Source: a bacterium (GTDB taxonomy: Bacteria > Armatimonadota > Fimbriimonadia > Fimbriimonadales > Fimbriimonadaceae). Taken from it: DNA of 64,000 nucleotides. The position numbers were made by a program, and so were the translations under genes. The DNA lies in NCBI GenBank assembly GCA_027485645.1, contig JAIXQR010000004.1, forward strand, positions 1 to 64,000. Reading direction: 5' to 3'. The notes beneath the pieces are model-generated. The model made no database searches, was not told the DNA's origin, and saw only the letters and a program-made list of their open reading frames with translations. Of the stretch, positions 52,273-61,518 are shown one piece after another. The stretch's first letter is position 1. Each line of letters starts with the position of its first letter.

Positions 52273-52944
52273 ATGAGTACGCGACGGTGCGTGAGTTGGG
52301 TGATGGCATGCTGCCTCGGGCTTGGGAGCATCTCGATCGCCGGTGGGCCACAGGAATCTCCATTTGAACCTGAGATCGTTGCCTACGAGGCAGCCGACAA
52401 AGTGAATCCCCCACAAAAAGGCGGCATCGTGTTCGTTGGCAGCTCCAGCATCAAGCTTTGGAAAACCCTGAAGCAAGACTTTCCGGGACAAAACGTGATC
52501 GGCCGAGGGTTTGGCGGATCGCAGTTGAGCGATTCGATCAAGTTCGCAAAGCGGATCGTGACGCCTTACCAGCCGAGAATGATCGTGCTGTTCGCCGGAA
52601 CAAACGACATCGCCAGTGGAAAGTCCGCCGAAACCGTTTCGGCAGAATTTGGCAAGTTCGTCTCGACCGTCCGGGCAGAGGTACCAAACGTGCGGATCGC
52701 GTTCATCTCCCTTTCTCCATCGCCGGTTCGCGAGGCCAAATGGCCGGAGTTCCGAAAGGCAAACGAGCTCATCCGAAAGCAGACCATCGAGGGCGAGAAC
52801 TTGGTATTTATCGATGTTTTTCCCGCAATGCTAAACGAATCGGGCGGACCTCGACCAGAAATTTTCGTGTCGGACCGATTGCACATGAACGCGGATGGCT
52901 ACAAGATTTGGAAGAAGATCGTTGGGCCGTTCCTCCCTTGGTGA
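52273..52944 (+). CDS. Exported SGNH/GDSL hydrolase
   Basis: A 223-residue esterase-type hydrolase with signal peptide (about 1-24). Catalytic Ser57 (VGSSSI), Gly block (GRGFGGSQL), Asn111 in GTND and Asp201/His204 (SDRLHMNADGY) give the complete SGNH set. It probably removes acetyl or other acyl groups from polysaccharides. It lies 18 bp upstream of the sugar importer operon on the same strand, so it may help feed it by deacylating rhamnose-containing glycans. Confidence 0.9.
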   Translation: MSTRRCVSWVMACCLGLGSISIAGGPQESPFEPEIVAYEAADKVNPPQKGGIVFVGSSSIKLWKTLKQDFPGQNVIGRGFGGSQLSDSIKFAKRIVTPYQPRMIVLFAGTNDIASGKSAETVSAEFGKFVSTVRAEVPNVRIAFISLSPSPVREAKWPEFRKANELIRKQTIEGENLVFIDVFPAMLNESGGPRPEIFVSDRLHMNADGYKIWKKIVGPFLPW

Positions 52945-52962
52945 TCACGCGGGCATTCAAGC

Positions 52963-55380
52963 ATGGCAACGATTGAGATCCGCGGTCTGACCAAACGGTA
53001 TGGCGGCGTACTCGCCTTGGATGGCGTCGATTTGGACATCGCCGCGGGCGAGGTCCATGCTATCTGCGGCGAAAACGGGGCCGGGAAATCCACCTTAAAC
53101 AAGATCCTTGCCGGCATGGTCGAGCCGACCTCGGGCACGGTGAAACTTGACGGTCAGCCGGTGACCTTTGGATCTGTAACAAGTGCGGAGGCAGCCGGCG
53201 TTTCCATGGTTCATCAGGAGTCAGCGGTGTTCCTATCGATGTCCGCGGTGGAGAACCACCAGCTCATGCGCGAGCCGACAAAGCTCGGTGGCTTGCTCAT
53301 CGATCGCGCACAAATGCGCGACCGGACGAGTTCGGGCTTGCTGGAACTTGGCGAATCCTTCGATCCAGATGTGCCCCTCGAAGACCGGAGCCTTGCTCAA
53401 CGGCAAATGGTGATGGTTGCCCGGGCTCTGGCAAGTGATTGCCGCCTTCTCATCCTCGATGAGCCCACGGCGTCGCTCTCGAGTCGCGAAACGGAGGCGC
53501 TCTTCGCTAGCGTCCGAGCCATTCGTGACCAAGGTGTCGCCGTCATGTACGTGAGCCACCGGATGGATGAGATCTTCGCTCTCGCTGATCGCGTGACCGT
53601 GCTCCGCGACGGGCGGCACGTGGTGACGAAGCCGATTGCCGAAGTGAGCCCGGCCGACTTGGTCCAAGCGATGGTCGGGCGAGATGTCGATCCGCCAGAG
53701 ATGCGATCGCGAGAACTCGGTCCCGTTCGGCTGAGAGTCACAAACCTGGCGTCGCCTGGCAAGTTCGATAACATCAGCTTTGAGGTTCGGGGTGGGGAAG
53801 TCGTGGCGCTGGCCGGACTGGTTGGCGCCGGACGTTCAGAAGTCGCGCGGGCGATCTTTGGCATCGATCCGCTTGAATCTGGCGCGGTCTGGGTAGATGG
53901 CGACAAGATTGCGCTGGTGCCAGAAGATCGGCAGCACGAGGGGCTGCATCTTCCTTTTTCTCTTCGAGACAACATGGCGATGGCAACGGCCGGCCCCGGC
54001 CGCATTCCGCGCGCCCATGAGGCGGAATCGTCTCAGGGCTTCATGCAACGGCTGGCGATCAAGGCCCCAACCGACGCGGTTCCGGCGCAATCGCTTTCAG
54101 GCGGTAATCAGCAGAAGGTTCTCCTTGGAAAGTGGCTGGCGACGAAGCCGAATGTGTTGATCCTTGACGAACCGACTCGCGGCGTTGATGTCAGCGCAAA
54201 GGCTCAGATTCACGAATTGATCGCGGAGATTGCCGCCTCGGGCGTCGCGGTTCTGGTGATTTCAAGTGAGCTGAAGGAAGTGCTGACCCTCGGAGACCGC
54301 ATTTTGGTCATGCGGGAAGGCAAGCTCTCGGGCGAGCTCAGCCGAACCGAGGCGACGCAGGAGCGAATTCTTGACCTCGCCTTGCCAAAGGAAACCGGTC
54401 CCGAAGCAGCACCGACCGTGAGCTCGGCGAAGCCTAAACTCCGGCCAGAAGTCGGGGTCGGGGGGCTTTTGATCGCCACCTTGCTGCTAGCAGCTGGGTT
54501 GAATCCACAGTTTCTGGCAACCGGCAACATCCTCGACATGCTGGTGAAAGTTGCGCCGGCGCTGATCGTTGGGTGCGCCATGACGCTGGTCATTCTCGCT
54601 CGAGAAATTGACATCTCGGTCGGATCGCTGATGGGTCTGTGTGCGGCTTGCCTTGGCGTTGCCTGCTCAACGGACCGAATGGGTTTGCCGGTACCGGTTG
54701 GAGTCGGAATCTGCCTTGGCGTCGGTGTACTGGGCGGGCTCATCAACGGGTTGCTCGTCACCTTTGGCCGCGTTCCCTCCATCATCGTGACCCTCGGCAT
54801 GCTGACCATTCTTCGCGGCGTGACGGAGCGAGTGATGGGCGGAAAGTGGATCGAAAAACTGCCAGATGGATTGCGAGCTTTTGGAACCGGGAACGTGGCT
54901 GGGTTGCCATATAGCGTCCTGATGGCGATTGTGTTCGCGCTCTTAACTTGGTGGCTGGCGAAGGGGACCCGATTTGGCGTTCAAGTTTTCGCCCTGGGTA
55001 GCAACCCAAGTGCGGCCAAGCTGCGCGGCGTTCCCGAGCACCGAATCAAGCTTTGTGTGTTCATGTTGACTGGCCTGGCGGCAGGAATTGCCGCGCTATT
55101 CAGCGCAACGCAGCTTCAAGTTATCGAGTCGGGATTTGGGTCTGGGTTTGAACTTGTGGCCATTGCTTCCGTCATCGTTGGCGGAACCTCGATTCAAGGT
55201 GGGCGCGGGACGGTACTGGGGACTATCCTGGGCGCGATCACGTTGGGCATCGTTTCGACGGTGCTGATCTTCCTCAAACTTGGCGATTCGGCGACCTACT
55301 GGGAGCGCGCCATTCAAGGCGGCTTCATTCTCGTCGCGATCATTGGCGACCAAATCTGGCGCCGGAGGGCAACGCGATGA
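52963..55380 (+). CDS. Fused sugar ABC ATPase (RbsA-type) and permease (RbsC-type)
   Basis: An 805-residue fusion. The double ATPase (about 1-480) has Walker A GENGAGKST (36-44), signature SLAQRQ and LILDEPTASL in half one, and a degenerate second half with AGLVGAGRSE and LSGGNQQKV. A short linker near 480-500 leads to a RbsC-type permease with about eight TM segments, including the REIDISVGSLMGL loop. Separate proteins of about 500 and 320 residues are usual. The permease end overlaps the next permease start by four bases (ATGA). Substrate is inferred as L-rhamnose from the binding protein and the neighbouring rhamnosidase. Confidence 0.93.
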   Translation: MATIEIRGLTKRYGGVLALDGVDLDIAAGEVHAICGENGAGKSTLNKILAGMVEPTSGTVKLDGQPVTFGSVTSAEAAGVSMVHQESAVFLSMSAVENHQLMREPTKLGGLLIDRAQMRDRTSSGLLELGESFDPDVPLEDRSLAQRQMVMVARALASDCRLLILDEPTASLSSRETEALFASVRAIRDQGVAVMYVSHRMDEIFALADRVTVLRDGRHVVTKPIAEVSPADLVQAMVGRDVDPPEMRSRELGPVRLRVTNLASPGKFDNISFEVRGGEVVALAGLVGAGRSEVARAIFGIDPLESGAVWVDGDKIALVPEDRQHEGLHLPFSLRDNMAMATAGPGRIPRAHEAESSQGFMQRLAIKAPTDAVPAQSLSGGNQQKVLLGKWLATKPNVLILDEPTRGVDVSAKAQIHELIAEIAASGVAVLVISSELKEVLTLGDRILVMREGKLSGELSRTEATQERILDLALPKETGPEAAPTVSSAKPKLRPEVGVGGLLIATLLLAAGLNPQFLATGNILDMLVKVAPALIVGCAMTLVILAREIDISVGSLMGLCAACLGVACSTDRMGLPVPVGVGICLGVGVLGGLINGLLVTFGRVPSIIVTLGMLTILRGVTERVMGGKWIEKLPDGLRAFGTGNVAGLPYSVLMAIVFALLTWWLAKGTRFGVQVFALGSNPSAAKLRGVPEHRIKLCVFMLTGLAAGIAALFSATQLQVIESGFGSGFELVAIASVIVGGTSIQGGRGTVLGTILGAITLGIVSTVLIFLKLGDSATYWERAIQGGFILVAIIGDQIWRRRATR

Positions 55381-56336
55381 AGAATTTACGGTGGTCACGC
55401 GAGCTAACCCTTGTGGTGCTGCTCCTCTGTCTCTTCGGCGCGGCGAGCATCTTGGAGCCAAAGTTTGTGACGATGCGGGCGCAAACGCTCTTGGCGACCC
55501 ACTTGTGGGAACTGGCCCTGGTCGCGATCCCGATGCTGCTCATCGTGATCACGGCCGGGATTGACCTCTCGGTCGGCTCAATCGTCGCCTTGTCCGCCGT
55601 GAGTTTCGGCTTGATGTTCGAACGGAACGTTCCGCCGGTCGTCGCGGTTGGGCTGACCGTCTTGGTCGGAACCGTTCTTGGGAGCTTGAACGGCTGGTTT
55701 GTCACCAAGATGAAAGTTCATCCGCTGCTGGTGACGCTGGCGACGCTTGCCGCTTTTCGTGGCATGGCCGAAGGCATCAGCACGGCTCGGGCGATATCGG
55801 GGTACCCCGATTGGCTTCTGAACGCTCTGCAAGGGCCAACACCGATCGTCCTCTTTGCCTTGGTCGCCACCGGAACCCATCTGGTCATGACACAGACCTA
55901 CTTTGGTCGCTGGGTGGTTGCGATCGGGACGGAAGAAAACGTATCTCGGTTTTCCCGTATCCCGGTTGATCGCGTGAAGCAGTGGCTGTATGGTTTCTCT
56001 GGCTTAGTTTGCGGAATAGCGGCGGTTTTGCTGGTGGCCCGAAACAACACGGCCAAAGCAGACATGGCGACGGGCCTGGAACTCGAAGCGATCACCGCGG
56101 TTGTGCTTGGCGGGGCCAGCATCCACGGCGGCAAAGGGCGCGTCACCGGTTTGGTCCTTGGCCTTCTGCTCATTCATGAAACCCGTGAGTTTGTGAGTTG
56201 GCATTGGAAGCAGAATGAGCTTAGTCTAATCGTCATTGGTAGTTTGCTGATCCTAACCGTCCTTCTTGAGAACATCGCGGAGCGACGCAAAGATCGAAAG
56301 CCGAAAGTAGCCATCACCGCAACCGAAAATCCATGA
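55377..56336 (+). CDS. Second sugar ABC permease (RhaQ/RbsC-type)
   Basis: A 319-residue permease with about eight TM segments and the conserved TAGIDLSVGSIVALSAVSFG loop, in which Asp precedes LSVG. It partners with the permease half of the fused protein, as RhaP and RhaQ do in rhamnose importers. Start and stop overlap the neighbouring genes by four bases each, showing strong translational coupling. An alternative substrate such as autoinducer-2 or ribose cannot be ruled out. Confidence 0.92.
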   Translation: MKNLRWSRELTLVVLLLCLFGAASILEPKFVTMRAQTLLATHLWELALVAIPMLLIVITAGIDLSVGSIVALSAVSFGLMFERNVPPVVAVGLTVLVGTVLGSLNGWFVTKMKVHPLLVTLATLAAFRGMAEGISTARAISGYPDWLLNALQGPTPIVLFALVATGTHLVMTQTYFGRWVVAIGTEENVSRFSRIPVDRVKQWLYGFSGLVCGIAAVLLVARNNTAKADMATGLELEAITAVVLGGASIHGGKGRVTGLVLGLLLIHETREFVSWHWKQNELSLIVIGSLLILTVLLENIAERRKDRKPKVAITATENP

Positions 56337-57349
56337 AAAATCTCCTTTCTATTCTTGCCCTCGCCGTTGTCATTGTCGGGTGTTCCGGCGGAGACTCCGC
56401 CAAGTCAGAAGCGCCGAAGGAGTCCGGCAGCAAGCAGATTACGGTCGCCATGCTGCCAAAGAAGAAGGGTGTGCCGTACTTCACGAGCTGCTCGGAAGGC
56501 GCCATGGAAGCGGCAAAAGAGCTCGGCAACGTTGAGTTGATCTATGACGGTCCAACCAGCGGCGATGCGGCCGATGCGGTGAAGCTCATCGACCAATGGA
56601 CTGCCCAAGGAGTGGACGTCATTGCCGTCTCGCCAAATGACCCTGCCGTACTTGGACCCGCCATGAAGCGGGCGCGGGATGCCGGAATCAAAGTACTGAC
56701 TTGGGATGCGGACGCGGACGCCGCGAACCGAGAGTTCCTGGTCAACCAGGCGACCCCCGAGGAAATTGGCAATTCGCTGGTTGATGCCATGGCGAAAGAC
56801 CTTGGCGGAGATTCGGCGACCGGAGACGTGGCCATCGTCACCGCGTCGCTAACGGCGGCTAACCAGAACGAATGGATCAAGTTTATGAAAGTCCGGCTGG
56901 CGAAGTACCCGGGGCTCAAGCTCGTGGCGACCAAGCCATCCAATGAAGACCAGAAGTTGGCATTCTCTGTCACGCAGGACTTGATGAAGGTCTATCCCGG
57001 ATTGAAGGGGGTCTTCGCGATCAGCTCGGTGGCTTTCCCAGGCGCGGCAGAAGCGATCAAGCAGGCCGGAAAGTCGGGCAAGGTTCTCGTAACCGGGCTC
57101 TCAACTCCGAACGATATGAAGACCTACGTTAAGGAAGACGTGGTGAAATCGGTCATTCTTTGGAACACTAAGGACCTCGGATACCTGACCATTTTCGCGG
57201 CGCGAGCCCTGGCAGATGGCAAGTTGAAGGCCGGCGACACGACCCTTTCGGCGGGGCGCTTGGGCGAGAAGAAAGTGGTTGGCGACAACGTCATGCTGGG
57301 CGGGACCATCACCTTTGACAAGGCGAACATCGACGAGTTCGACTTCTAA
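56333..57349 (+). CDS. Sugar-binding lipoprotein (RhaS/LsrB-like)
   Basis: A 338-residue periplasmic binding protein anchored by lipidated Cys17 (AVVIVGCSGG). Its type I PBP fold reads GVPYFTSCSEGAMEAAKELG (about 44-63), IDQWTAQGVDVIAVSPNDP, VLTWDADADAANREFLVNQA and NQNEWIKFMK. These segments are closest to the rhamnose/AI-2 binding-protein group. The gene is the last of the importer operon and overlaps the permease gene by four bases. Confidence 0.92.
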   Translation: MKNLLSILALAVVIVGCSGGDSAKSEAPKESGSKQITVAMLPKKKGVPYFTSCSEGAMEAAKELGNVELIYDGPTSGDAADAVKLIDQWTAQGVDVIAVSPNDPAVLGPAMKRARDAGIKVLTWDADADAANREFLVNQATPEEIGNSLVDAMAKDLGGDSATGDVAIVTASLTAANQNEWIKFMKVRLAKYPGLKLVATKPSNEDQKLAFSVTQDLMKVYPGLKGVFAISSVAFPGAAEAIKQAGKSGKVLVTGLSTPNDMKTYVKEDVVKSVILWNTKDLGYLTIFAARALADGKLKAGDTTLSAGRLGEKKVVGDNVMLGGTITFDKANIDEFDF

Positions 57350-57407
57350 TCTTTCGGTCCTAGGTTTGTCCTCGAACGAAAATTAATAGTTGGGTAAAAA
57401 GCGGCTT

Positions 57408-58154
57408 ATGAACGTGCCTCCTCCGCCACCAATCAACGGACCATCTAACTCGAACCAGGTCTCGACGCACAGCATCGCCGAGTTCTTAGCGGCAACCGCA
57501 GAGCGCGACAATCCGGGCGATGTTTTTGAACTCGAAAGTTCGAAGATGCTTGAGGCTCGCGTTCGCGGCCGGATCTGGAGCAAGCTCGGCGCGATGGTTG
57601 CCTATCGCGGCAACGTGAAGTTTGTCCGCGAAGGAATGATGGAAGGCGGCCTCGGCAAAGCCTTTATGCGAATGGTCAGCGGCGAAATGTCTCCGCTTGC
57701 CAAGATCGAGGGCGATGGCTTGGTTTATCTTGCGGATGCCGGCAAGGAGATCACCATTCTTCGGTTGAGCGGCGACACGATCAACGTGAGCGGCAACGAC
57801 CTGCTTGCGTTCGAAGACACCGTGACCTACAACATCACGATGCACAAGCGAGTCGCGGGCATGATGGCGGGCGGACTGTTCTCCGCCGCCCTGAGCGGTA
57901 GCGGAATGGTTGCCATCGTGACGCACGGAAAGCCATTAACTCTCCGGGTGCGACCAGGCGATCCTGTCTTCACCGACCCTAACGCAACGGTGGCATGGAG
58001 CGGAAATCTTACGCCAGAGATGCACTCGGACGTCAACATGAAAGCGATCTTCGGCCGAGGCGGCGGAGAGACCTTCCAGATGAAGTTCCAAGGCGAAGGC
58101 TTCGTGGTTATTCAGCCGTTCGAAGAGCTGGCACCAGCTCCGCCTTCGGCCTAA
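57408..58154 (+). CDS. AIM24-family protein
   Basis: A 248-residue protein from ATG 57408; TTG 57390 is an alternative. After a Pro-rich start it has the AIM24/TIGR00266 beta-sandwich domain: MLEARVRGRIWSKLGAMVAY (about 47-66), EITILRLSGDTINVSGNDLL and a Gly-rich helix AGMMAGGLFSAALSGSG. The biochemical function of this family in bacteria is unproven. It lies 59 bp after the importer operon and has its own terminator. Confidence 0.88.
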   Translation: MNVPPPPPINGPSNSNQVSTHSIAEFLAATAERDNPGDVFELESSKMLEARVRGRIWSKLGAMVAYRGNVKFVREGMMEGGLGKAFMRMVSGEMSPLAKIEGDGLVYLADAGKEITILRLSGDTINVSGNDLLAFEDTVTYNITMHKRVAGMMAGGLFSAALSGSGMVAIVTHGKPLTLRVRPGDPVFTDPNATVAWSGNLTPEMHSDVNMKAIFGRGGGETFQMKFQGEGFVVIQPFEELAPAPPSA

Positions 58155-58171
58155 CCTCTAGCGAGCCTCTG

Positions 58172-58203
58172 TGGCCAGCCCGATTTGGGCTGGCCATTTT
58201 CAT
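58172..58203 (+). terminator. Rho-independent terminator
   Basis: A 10-bp perfect stem TGGCCAGCCC (58172-58181) with 58187-58196, loop GATTT, then TTTTCATTT. It ends the AIM24 gene and overlaps the convergent flavoprotein stop. Confidence 0.9.
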
Positions 58204-59438
58204 TTACCAAAGACGTTATCAAGAAACTCGTTCCGAAACTTGCCTTCTGGGTCATGCTTCGCGGCGATTTCGGCGTAAGCCGAAAGCCTTGGGTACGCCT
58301 CGTGAATCCTCTCGGCGGGCAGCATAAATAACTTTCCGAAGTGCGGGCATGGGTTAAACGGAGCGAGGAGGGATTCGATCGTGATCAGCATCGGCTTGAC
58401 CTCGTCCCAGAGTGGCTTCCACGTAAAGTGGATCCCGACTACGTCGCGCTGATATGCGGGGCTCATTGGCAAGCTATCGGCGGCGATGAACCGAACCTCG
58501 GTCACAAACACAAGCGGTTCAAGGTAGGTCGCAAGCGCGGATAGCGTCGCAAGGGCGGAAGGTGCGTCATCCAGAGAAACGAAGTACTCCGACTGGAGTT
58601 CTTCGCCCGCGCTTGGCGTGAATTCCATCTTGAAGTGTGCCAGGCGCTCGTGCCAAGGACCCGCGACGCCGAGTTGATCCGTGCAGTTTTCGGCCGGAAG
58701 TTCGGCCAGCGGATGGAGCTTTCGCGATGCAGGCTTTGCGCCAAGCACGTCATTCTGCACCGGAAGATCGCGCTCACTCTTGAGCCAAACTTGTTCAAAA
58801 ACGGGCCCAGCCCAGCGGGTGAAAAGGCTTACCGAGTAGCCCAATTGACCGATGAAGGCTAGGTGCTGAATCGCCGTCTCGAACGGCAGATTCTCGAAGA
58901 CGGTCTGACGGATTTCGAAAGTGGGCTGGATGCGAAGGGTGAGCTCAAAAATCACGCCAAGCGCGCCAATGTGCACGATTCGCGAGTGAAGTTCTTCCAG
59001 ATTTGATTCATCAAGCGTTTGCACTTCGCCGAGGCCATCAACGAGCTTCAGGCCAACCACGGCGGTGCTGAGGTTTCCGTTTCGGTGTCCCGAGCCGTGG
59101 GTGGCCGTGCCGATGGCTCCGGCAACCGAGATATGCGGCAGCGAAGCGAGGTTATGCAAGGCCCATCCCGACTCTTGTAGCTTCACGGCGAGTTCGCCGT
59201 AGCGCACCCCACCGCCAATCGTTACGGTTCGGGTTTCGGGATCAGGCTCCGAGATGTTCTGAAAGTGCTCTAGCGAGATGATCGTGCCGGTCGTGTCGGC
59301 GATGGTGTTGAAAGAATGGCGGCTACCGTGCGGCTTGACTTTGGTTGCGTTACGGATGACCTGCTGCAATGCCTCTACGGTCTCAGGTGCTTCGACCAGA
59401 TCGGTGCTGTAGGTTTGGTTTCCCGCCCAGTTCTTCAT
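58200..59438 (-). CDS. Aldonolactone-oxidase-type FAD enzyme
   Basis: A 412-residue VAO-fold flavoprotein. The N-terminal FAD domain has HGSRHSFNTIAD, with His41 at the position of the covalent FAD histidine in sugar-alcohol oxidases, then GAIGTATHGSGHRNGNLSTA. The C-terminal half is the D-arabinono-1,4-lactone oxidase domain (HVGLISGAHW-type segments and RFDPEGKFRNEFL at the end). Possible substrates are sugar alcohols or aldonolactones. TAAAAT lies five bases before the ATG. Confidence 0.9.
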   Translation of the reverse strand: MKNWAGNQTYSTDLVEAPETVEALQQVIRNATKVKPHGSRHSFNTIADTTGTIISLEHFQNISEPDPETRTVTIGGGVRYGELAVKLQESGWALHNLASLPHISVAGAIGTATHGSGHRNGNLSTAVVGLKLVDGLGEVQTLDESNLEELHSRIVHIGALGVIFELTLRIQPTFEIRQTVFENLPFETAIQHLAFIGQLGYSVSLFTRWAGPVFEQVWLKSERDLPVQNDVLGAKPASRKLHPLAELPAENCTDQLGVAGPWHERLAHFKMEFTPSAGEELQSEYFVSLDDAPSALATLSALATYLEPLVFVTEVRFIAADSLPMSPAYQRDVVGIHFTWKPLWDEVKPMLITIESLLAPFNPCPHFGKLFMLPAERIHEAYPRLSAYAEIAAKHDPEGKFRNEFLDNVFGK

Positions 59439-59492
59439 GGCTCATTTTAGACCCTCCCGGAGCGAGAACGAATTCGCGGGTTTAATTCGGAA

Positions 59493-60782
59493 ATGCCCGT
59501 GACCGCTGTACTTGCGCTTGCCCTTTATCCATTTGCTCAAACCCCGATTGAGCCAGTGCGAACCGAGGTGGTAGTGCCCATTCGGAACGCCAGCTTTAAC
59601 AAGGGCGGCAAAGCGAAAAAGCGAGTACAGGGCGGAAATCCGCGAACGGTCGGCGGTCACCTCGTATTCGATGGCTCAACCGACGGGAACCGTCAGGTTG
59701 ACCCGCAGATTGCCGTTGGCGGCGGTTTTGTGTTTCACGGCACCAACAGCGGACTGGTGATCTACGACAAGAAGGGCAACTACGTCGACGGGGTTCCGCA
59801 GTCGGAGTTCAACAACGGCATCGACCCGAAGCTTTTCTTCGATCCACACAATAAAGTGTTCGGCTTTGACCTCTGGAATCCATGGGATGAGGCTAAGTTG
59901 AAGCCGGTAAACATTTCGATTTCGGAGTCTTCGGACCCAACCAAGGCTTGGAACACCTACCCCGTTTCGGTTCCAAATGGCGTGGATGGCGGCGGAATTG
60001 GCTACAGCCGAAAGTGGATTGGCTACTCCTTCCCGGGCGGCGACCAGCGCACGTTTGTCCTGAAGACGGCAGAAGCAAAGGCCGGCAAACCCGCGACGGT
60101 TTATCACTTTGCGGGCAGCCTGGGGCACCCGGTTTATAACCAAGACAAGTCGGACGACCTCCTGTTCGTTAACCTGACCGATAAGGAAATCGAACTGACT
60201 ACCGTCGGCGACAACGGAAAGGGAACGCCCGTCGTGAAGTCGGTCAAGCGCGCTCTGCACGGTTTCTTGTACTTCGGATGGCCTCCGCAGTCGCCGATGA
60301 AGGGGACAACGGCCAAAACCTCCAGCGGTGACCGCAACCCCAAGAACCTCGTGGTTCAAGGGAATCACCTTTGGTTCTCCCAGGCAGTCAACGTTAACGG
60401 CCGAGCCGGAGTTCAATGGCATCAGGTGACCCTGGATGGCAAATTCGTCCAGAGCGGCGTAGTAGCCCACTCAACCAACAGCTACATCCAAACGACGATT
60501 GCCGTAAACAAGCGCAGCGATGTTCTCGTCGGATTCCAGGAGACCGGACCCGAGATGTTCATCTCGCCCCGAGTTGCTTGGCGAAAAGCGTCAGACAAGA
60601 AGGGAACGCTTCGCGAAATCTTCGCGATCGCAACCGGAGTCGCCGCGACGGAAGGCGGCGCCTGGGGTGACTACAGCGGTTCGGTCGTGGACGGCGACAA
60701 TCTCACCGACCTTTGGACGATCCAGAGTGTCGCGAACCAAGCCGGTCGCGGAAGCACCGTGATCATGCGCGTCAAGATGTAG
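59493..60782 (+). CDS. Exported protein, beta-rich, unknown function
   Basis: A 429-residue protein with short signal peptide MPVTAVLALALYPFAQ. The body has repeated short beta segments with aromatic residues (GGGFVFHGTNSGLVIYDKKG, DPHNKVFGFDLWNPWDE, GWPPQSPMKGTT), perhaps a beta-propeller. No catalytic motif is recognised. TTTAAT six bases before the ATG suggests a leaderless message. Confidence 0.65.
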   Translation: MPVTAVLALALYPFAQTPIEPVRTEVVVPIRNASFNKGGKAKKRVQGGNPRTVGGHLVFDGSTDGNRQVDPQIAVGGGFVFHGTNSGLVIYDKKGNYVDGVPQSEFNNGIDPKLFFDPHNKVFGFDLWNPWDEAKLKPVNISISESSDPTKAWNTYPVSVPNGVDGGGIGYSRKWIGYSFPGGDQRTFVLKTAEAKAGKPATVYHFAGSLGHPVYNQDKSDDLLFVNLTDKEIELTTVGDNGKGTPVVKSVKRALHGFLYFGWPPQSPMKGTTAKTSSGDRNPKNLVVQGNHLWFSQAVNVNGRAGVQWHQVTLDGKFVQSGVVAHSTNSYIQTTIAVNKRSDVLVGFQETGPEMFISPRVAWRKASDKKGTLREIFAIATGVAATEGGAWGDYSGSVVDGDNLTDLWTIQSVANQAGRGSTVIMRVKM

Positions 60783-60881
60783 ACCCTTCGCGAGTAACCC
60801 GTCACCGAGTAGGTCTCTGTCGCCTTGCTACCGCCTTAGAGAATCTTTGAACGATGTCTGAAGGCCAGAACACTCACTTAC

Positions 60882-61367
60882 ATGCGAAAGCGACAGTTGA
60901 CCGAAGTGGTGAAGGTAACGATCCCGAAGCCGTGTGGCGAGAGTTGGGACGCGATGGTGGGGGGTGAGGACAAGCGGTTGTGTGCGGGTTGTGGTTGTCA
61001 CGTTCACAACTTGGCCGGAATGCCCGCTTCGGAGGTTGAAGCGCTCCTTCAGGCAGAAACCAAGGTTTGCACGCGGATCATGTCGGACCCCGTTAAGGGA
61101 ATTCTAACGATGGACGGATGGATTTCGAGGTTGGTGTTGACGGGCGCGATCGCGGCGGGGATGGCTGGGTGCAGCGATTCGGTTGTTGGAGAATCGGCGA
61201 TTGGCAAGGTTGCTGTGCCCGTTGAAAGTTCGACGTCGAATACCGCGAAGCCGGTCATGGGATCGCCGAAGCCGGAGCCAGCCCCTACCGAAGTCATGGG
61301 CGAGCGGGAAGCCGTGATCTCCATCGGAAAGGTAGTTGCACCACAACCTAAGCCGAAGAAGAAGTGA
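60882..61367 (+). CDS. Cys-rich cytoplasmic domain plus TM protein
   Basis: A 161-residue protein. The N-terminal 80 residues have CGESWDAM, CAGCGCHVHNLAGM and a later Cys63 (Cys18, Cys34, Cys37, Cys39), a pattern shared by uncharacterised metal-binding-like proteins of Acidobacteria and related groups. A TM segment follows (about 84-97, LVLTGAIAAGMAG) with Cys97 in a lipobox-like position, then a Pro/Lys-rich tail KPEPAPTEVMGE and PQPKPKKK. No function is known. Confidence 0.65.
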   Translation: MRKRQLTEVVKVTIPKPCGESWDAMVGGEDKRLCAGCGCHVHNLAGMPASEVEALLQAETKVCTRIMSDPVKGILTMDGWISRLVLTGAIAAGMAGCSDSVVGESAIGKVAVPVESSTSNTAKPVMGSPKPEPAPTEVMGEREAVISIGKVVAPQPKPKKK

Positions 61368-61518
61368 CGAATCGGCTCCAGCGCGTACGCTCGTGGTGCG
61401 AAAAGATCGGCAAGAAATCACGAAATATATTAATTGTTAAGATTTCCGCACATTGCCGATTGAACCTAGCGGAAGACACGTAGCAAGGGAGGCGGGCCAT
61501 CCGGCTCGCAGGAAAACC

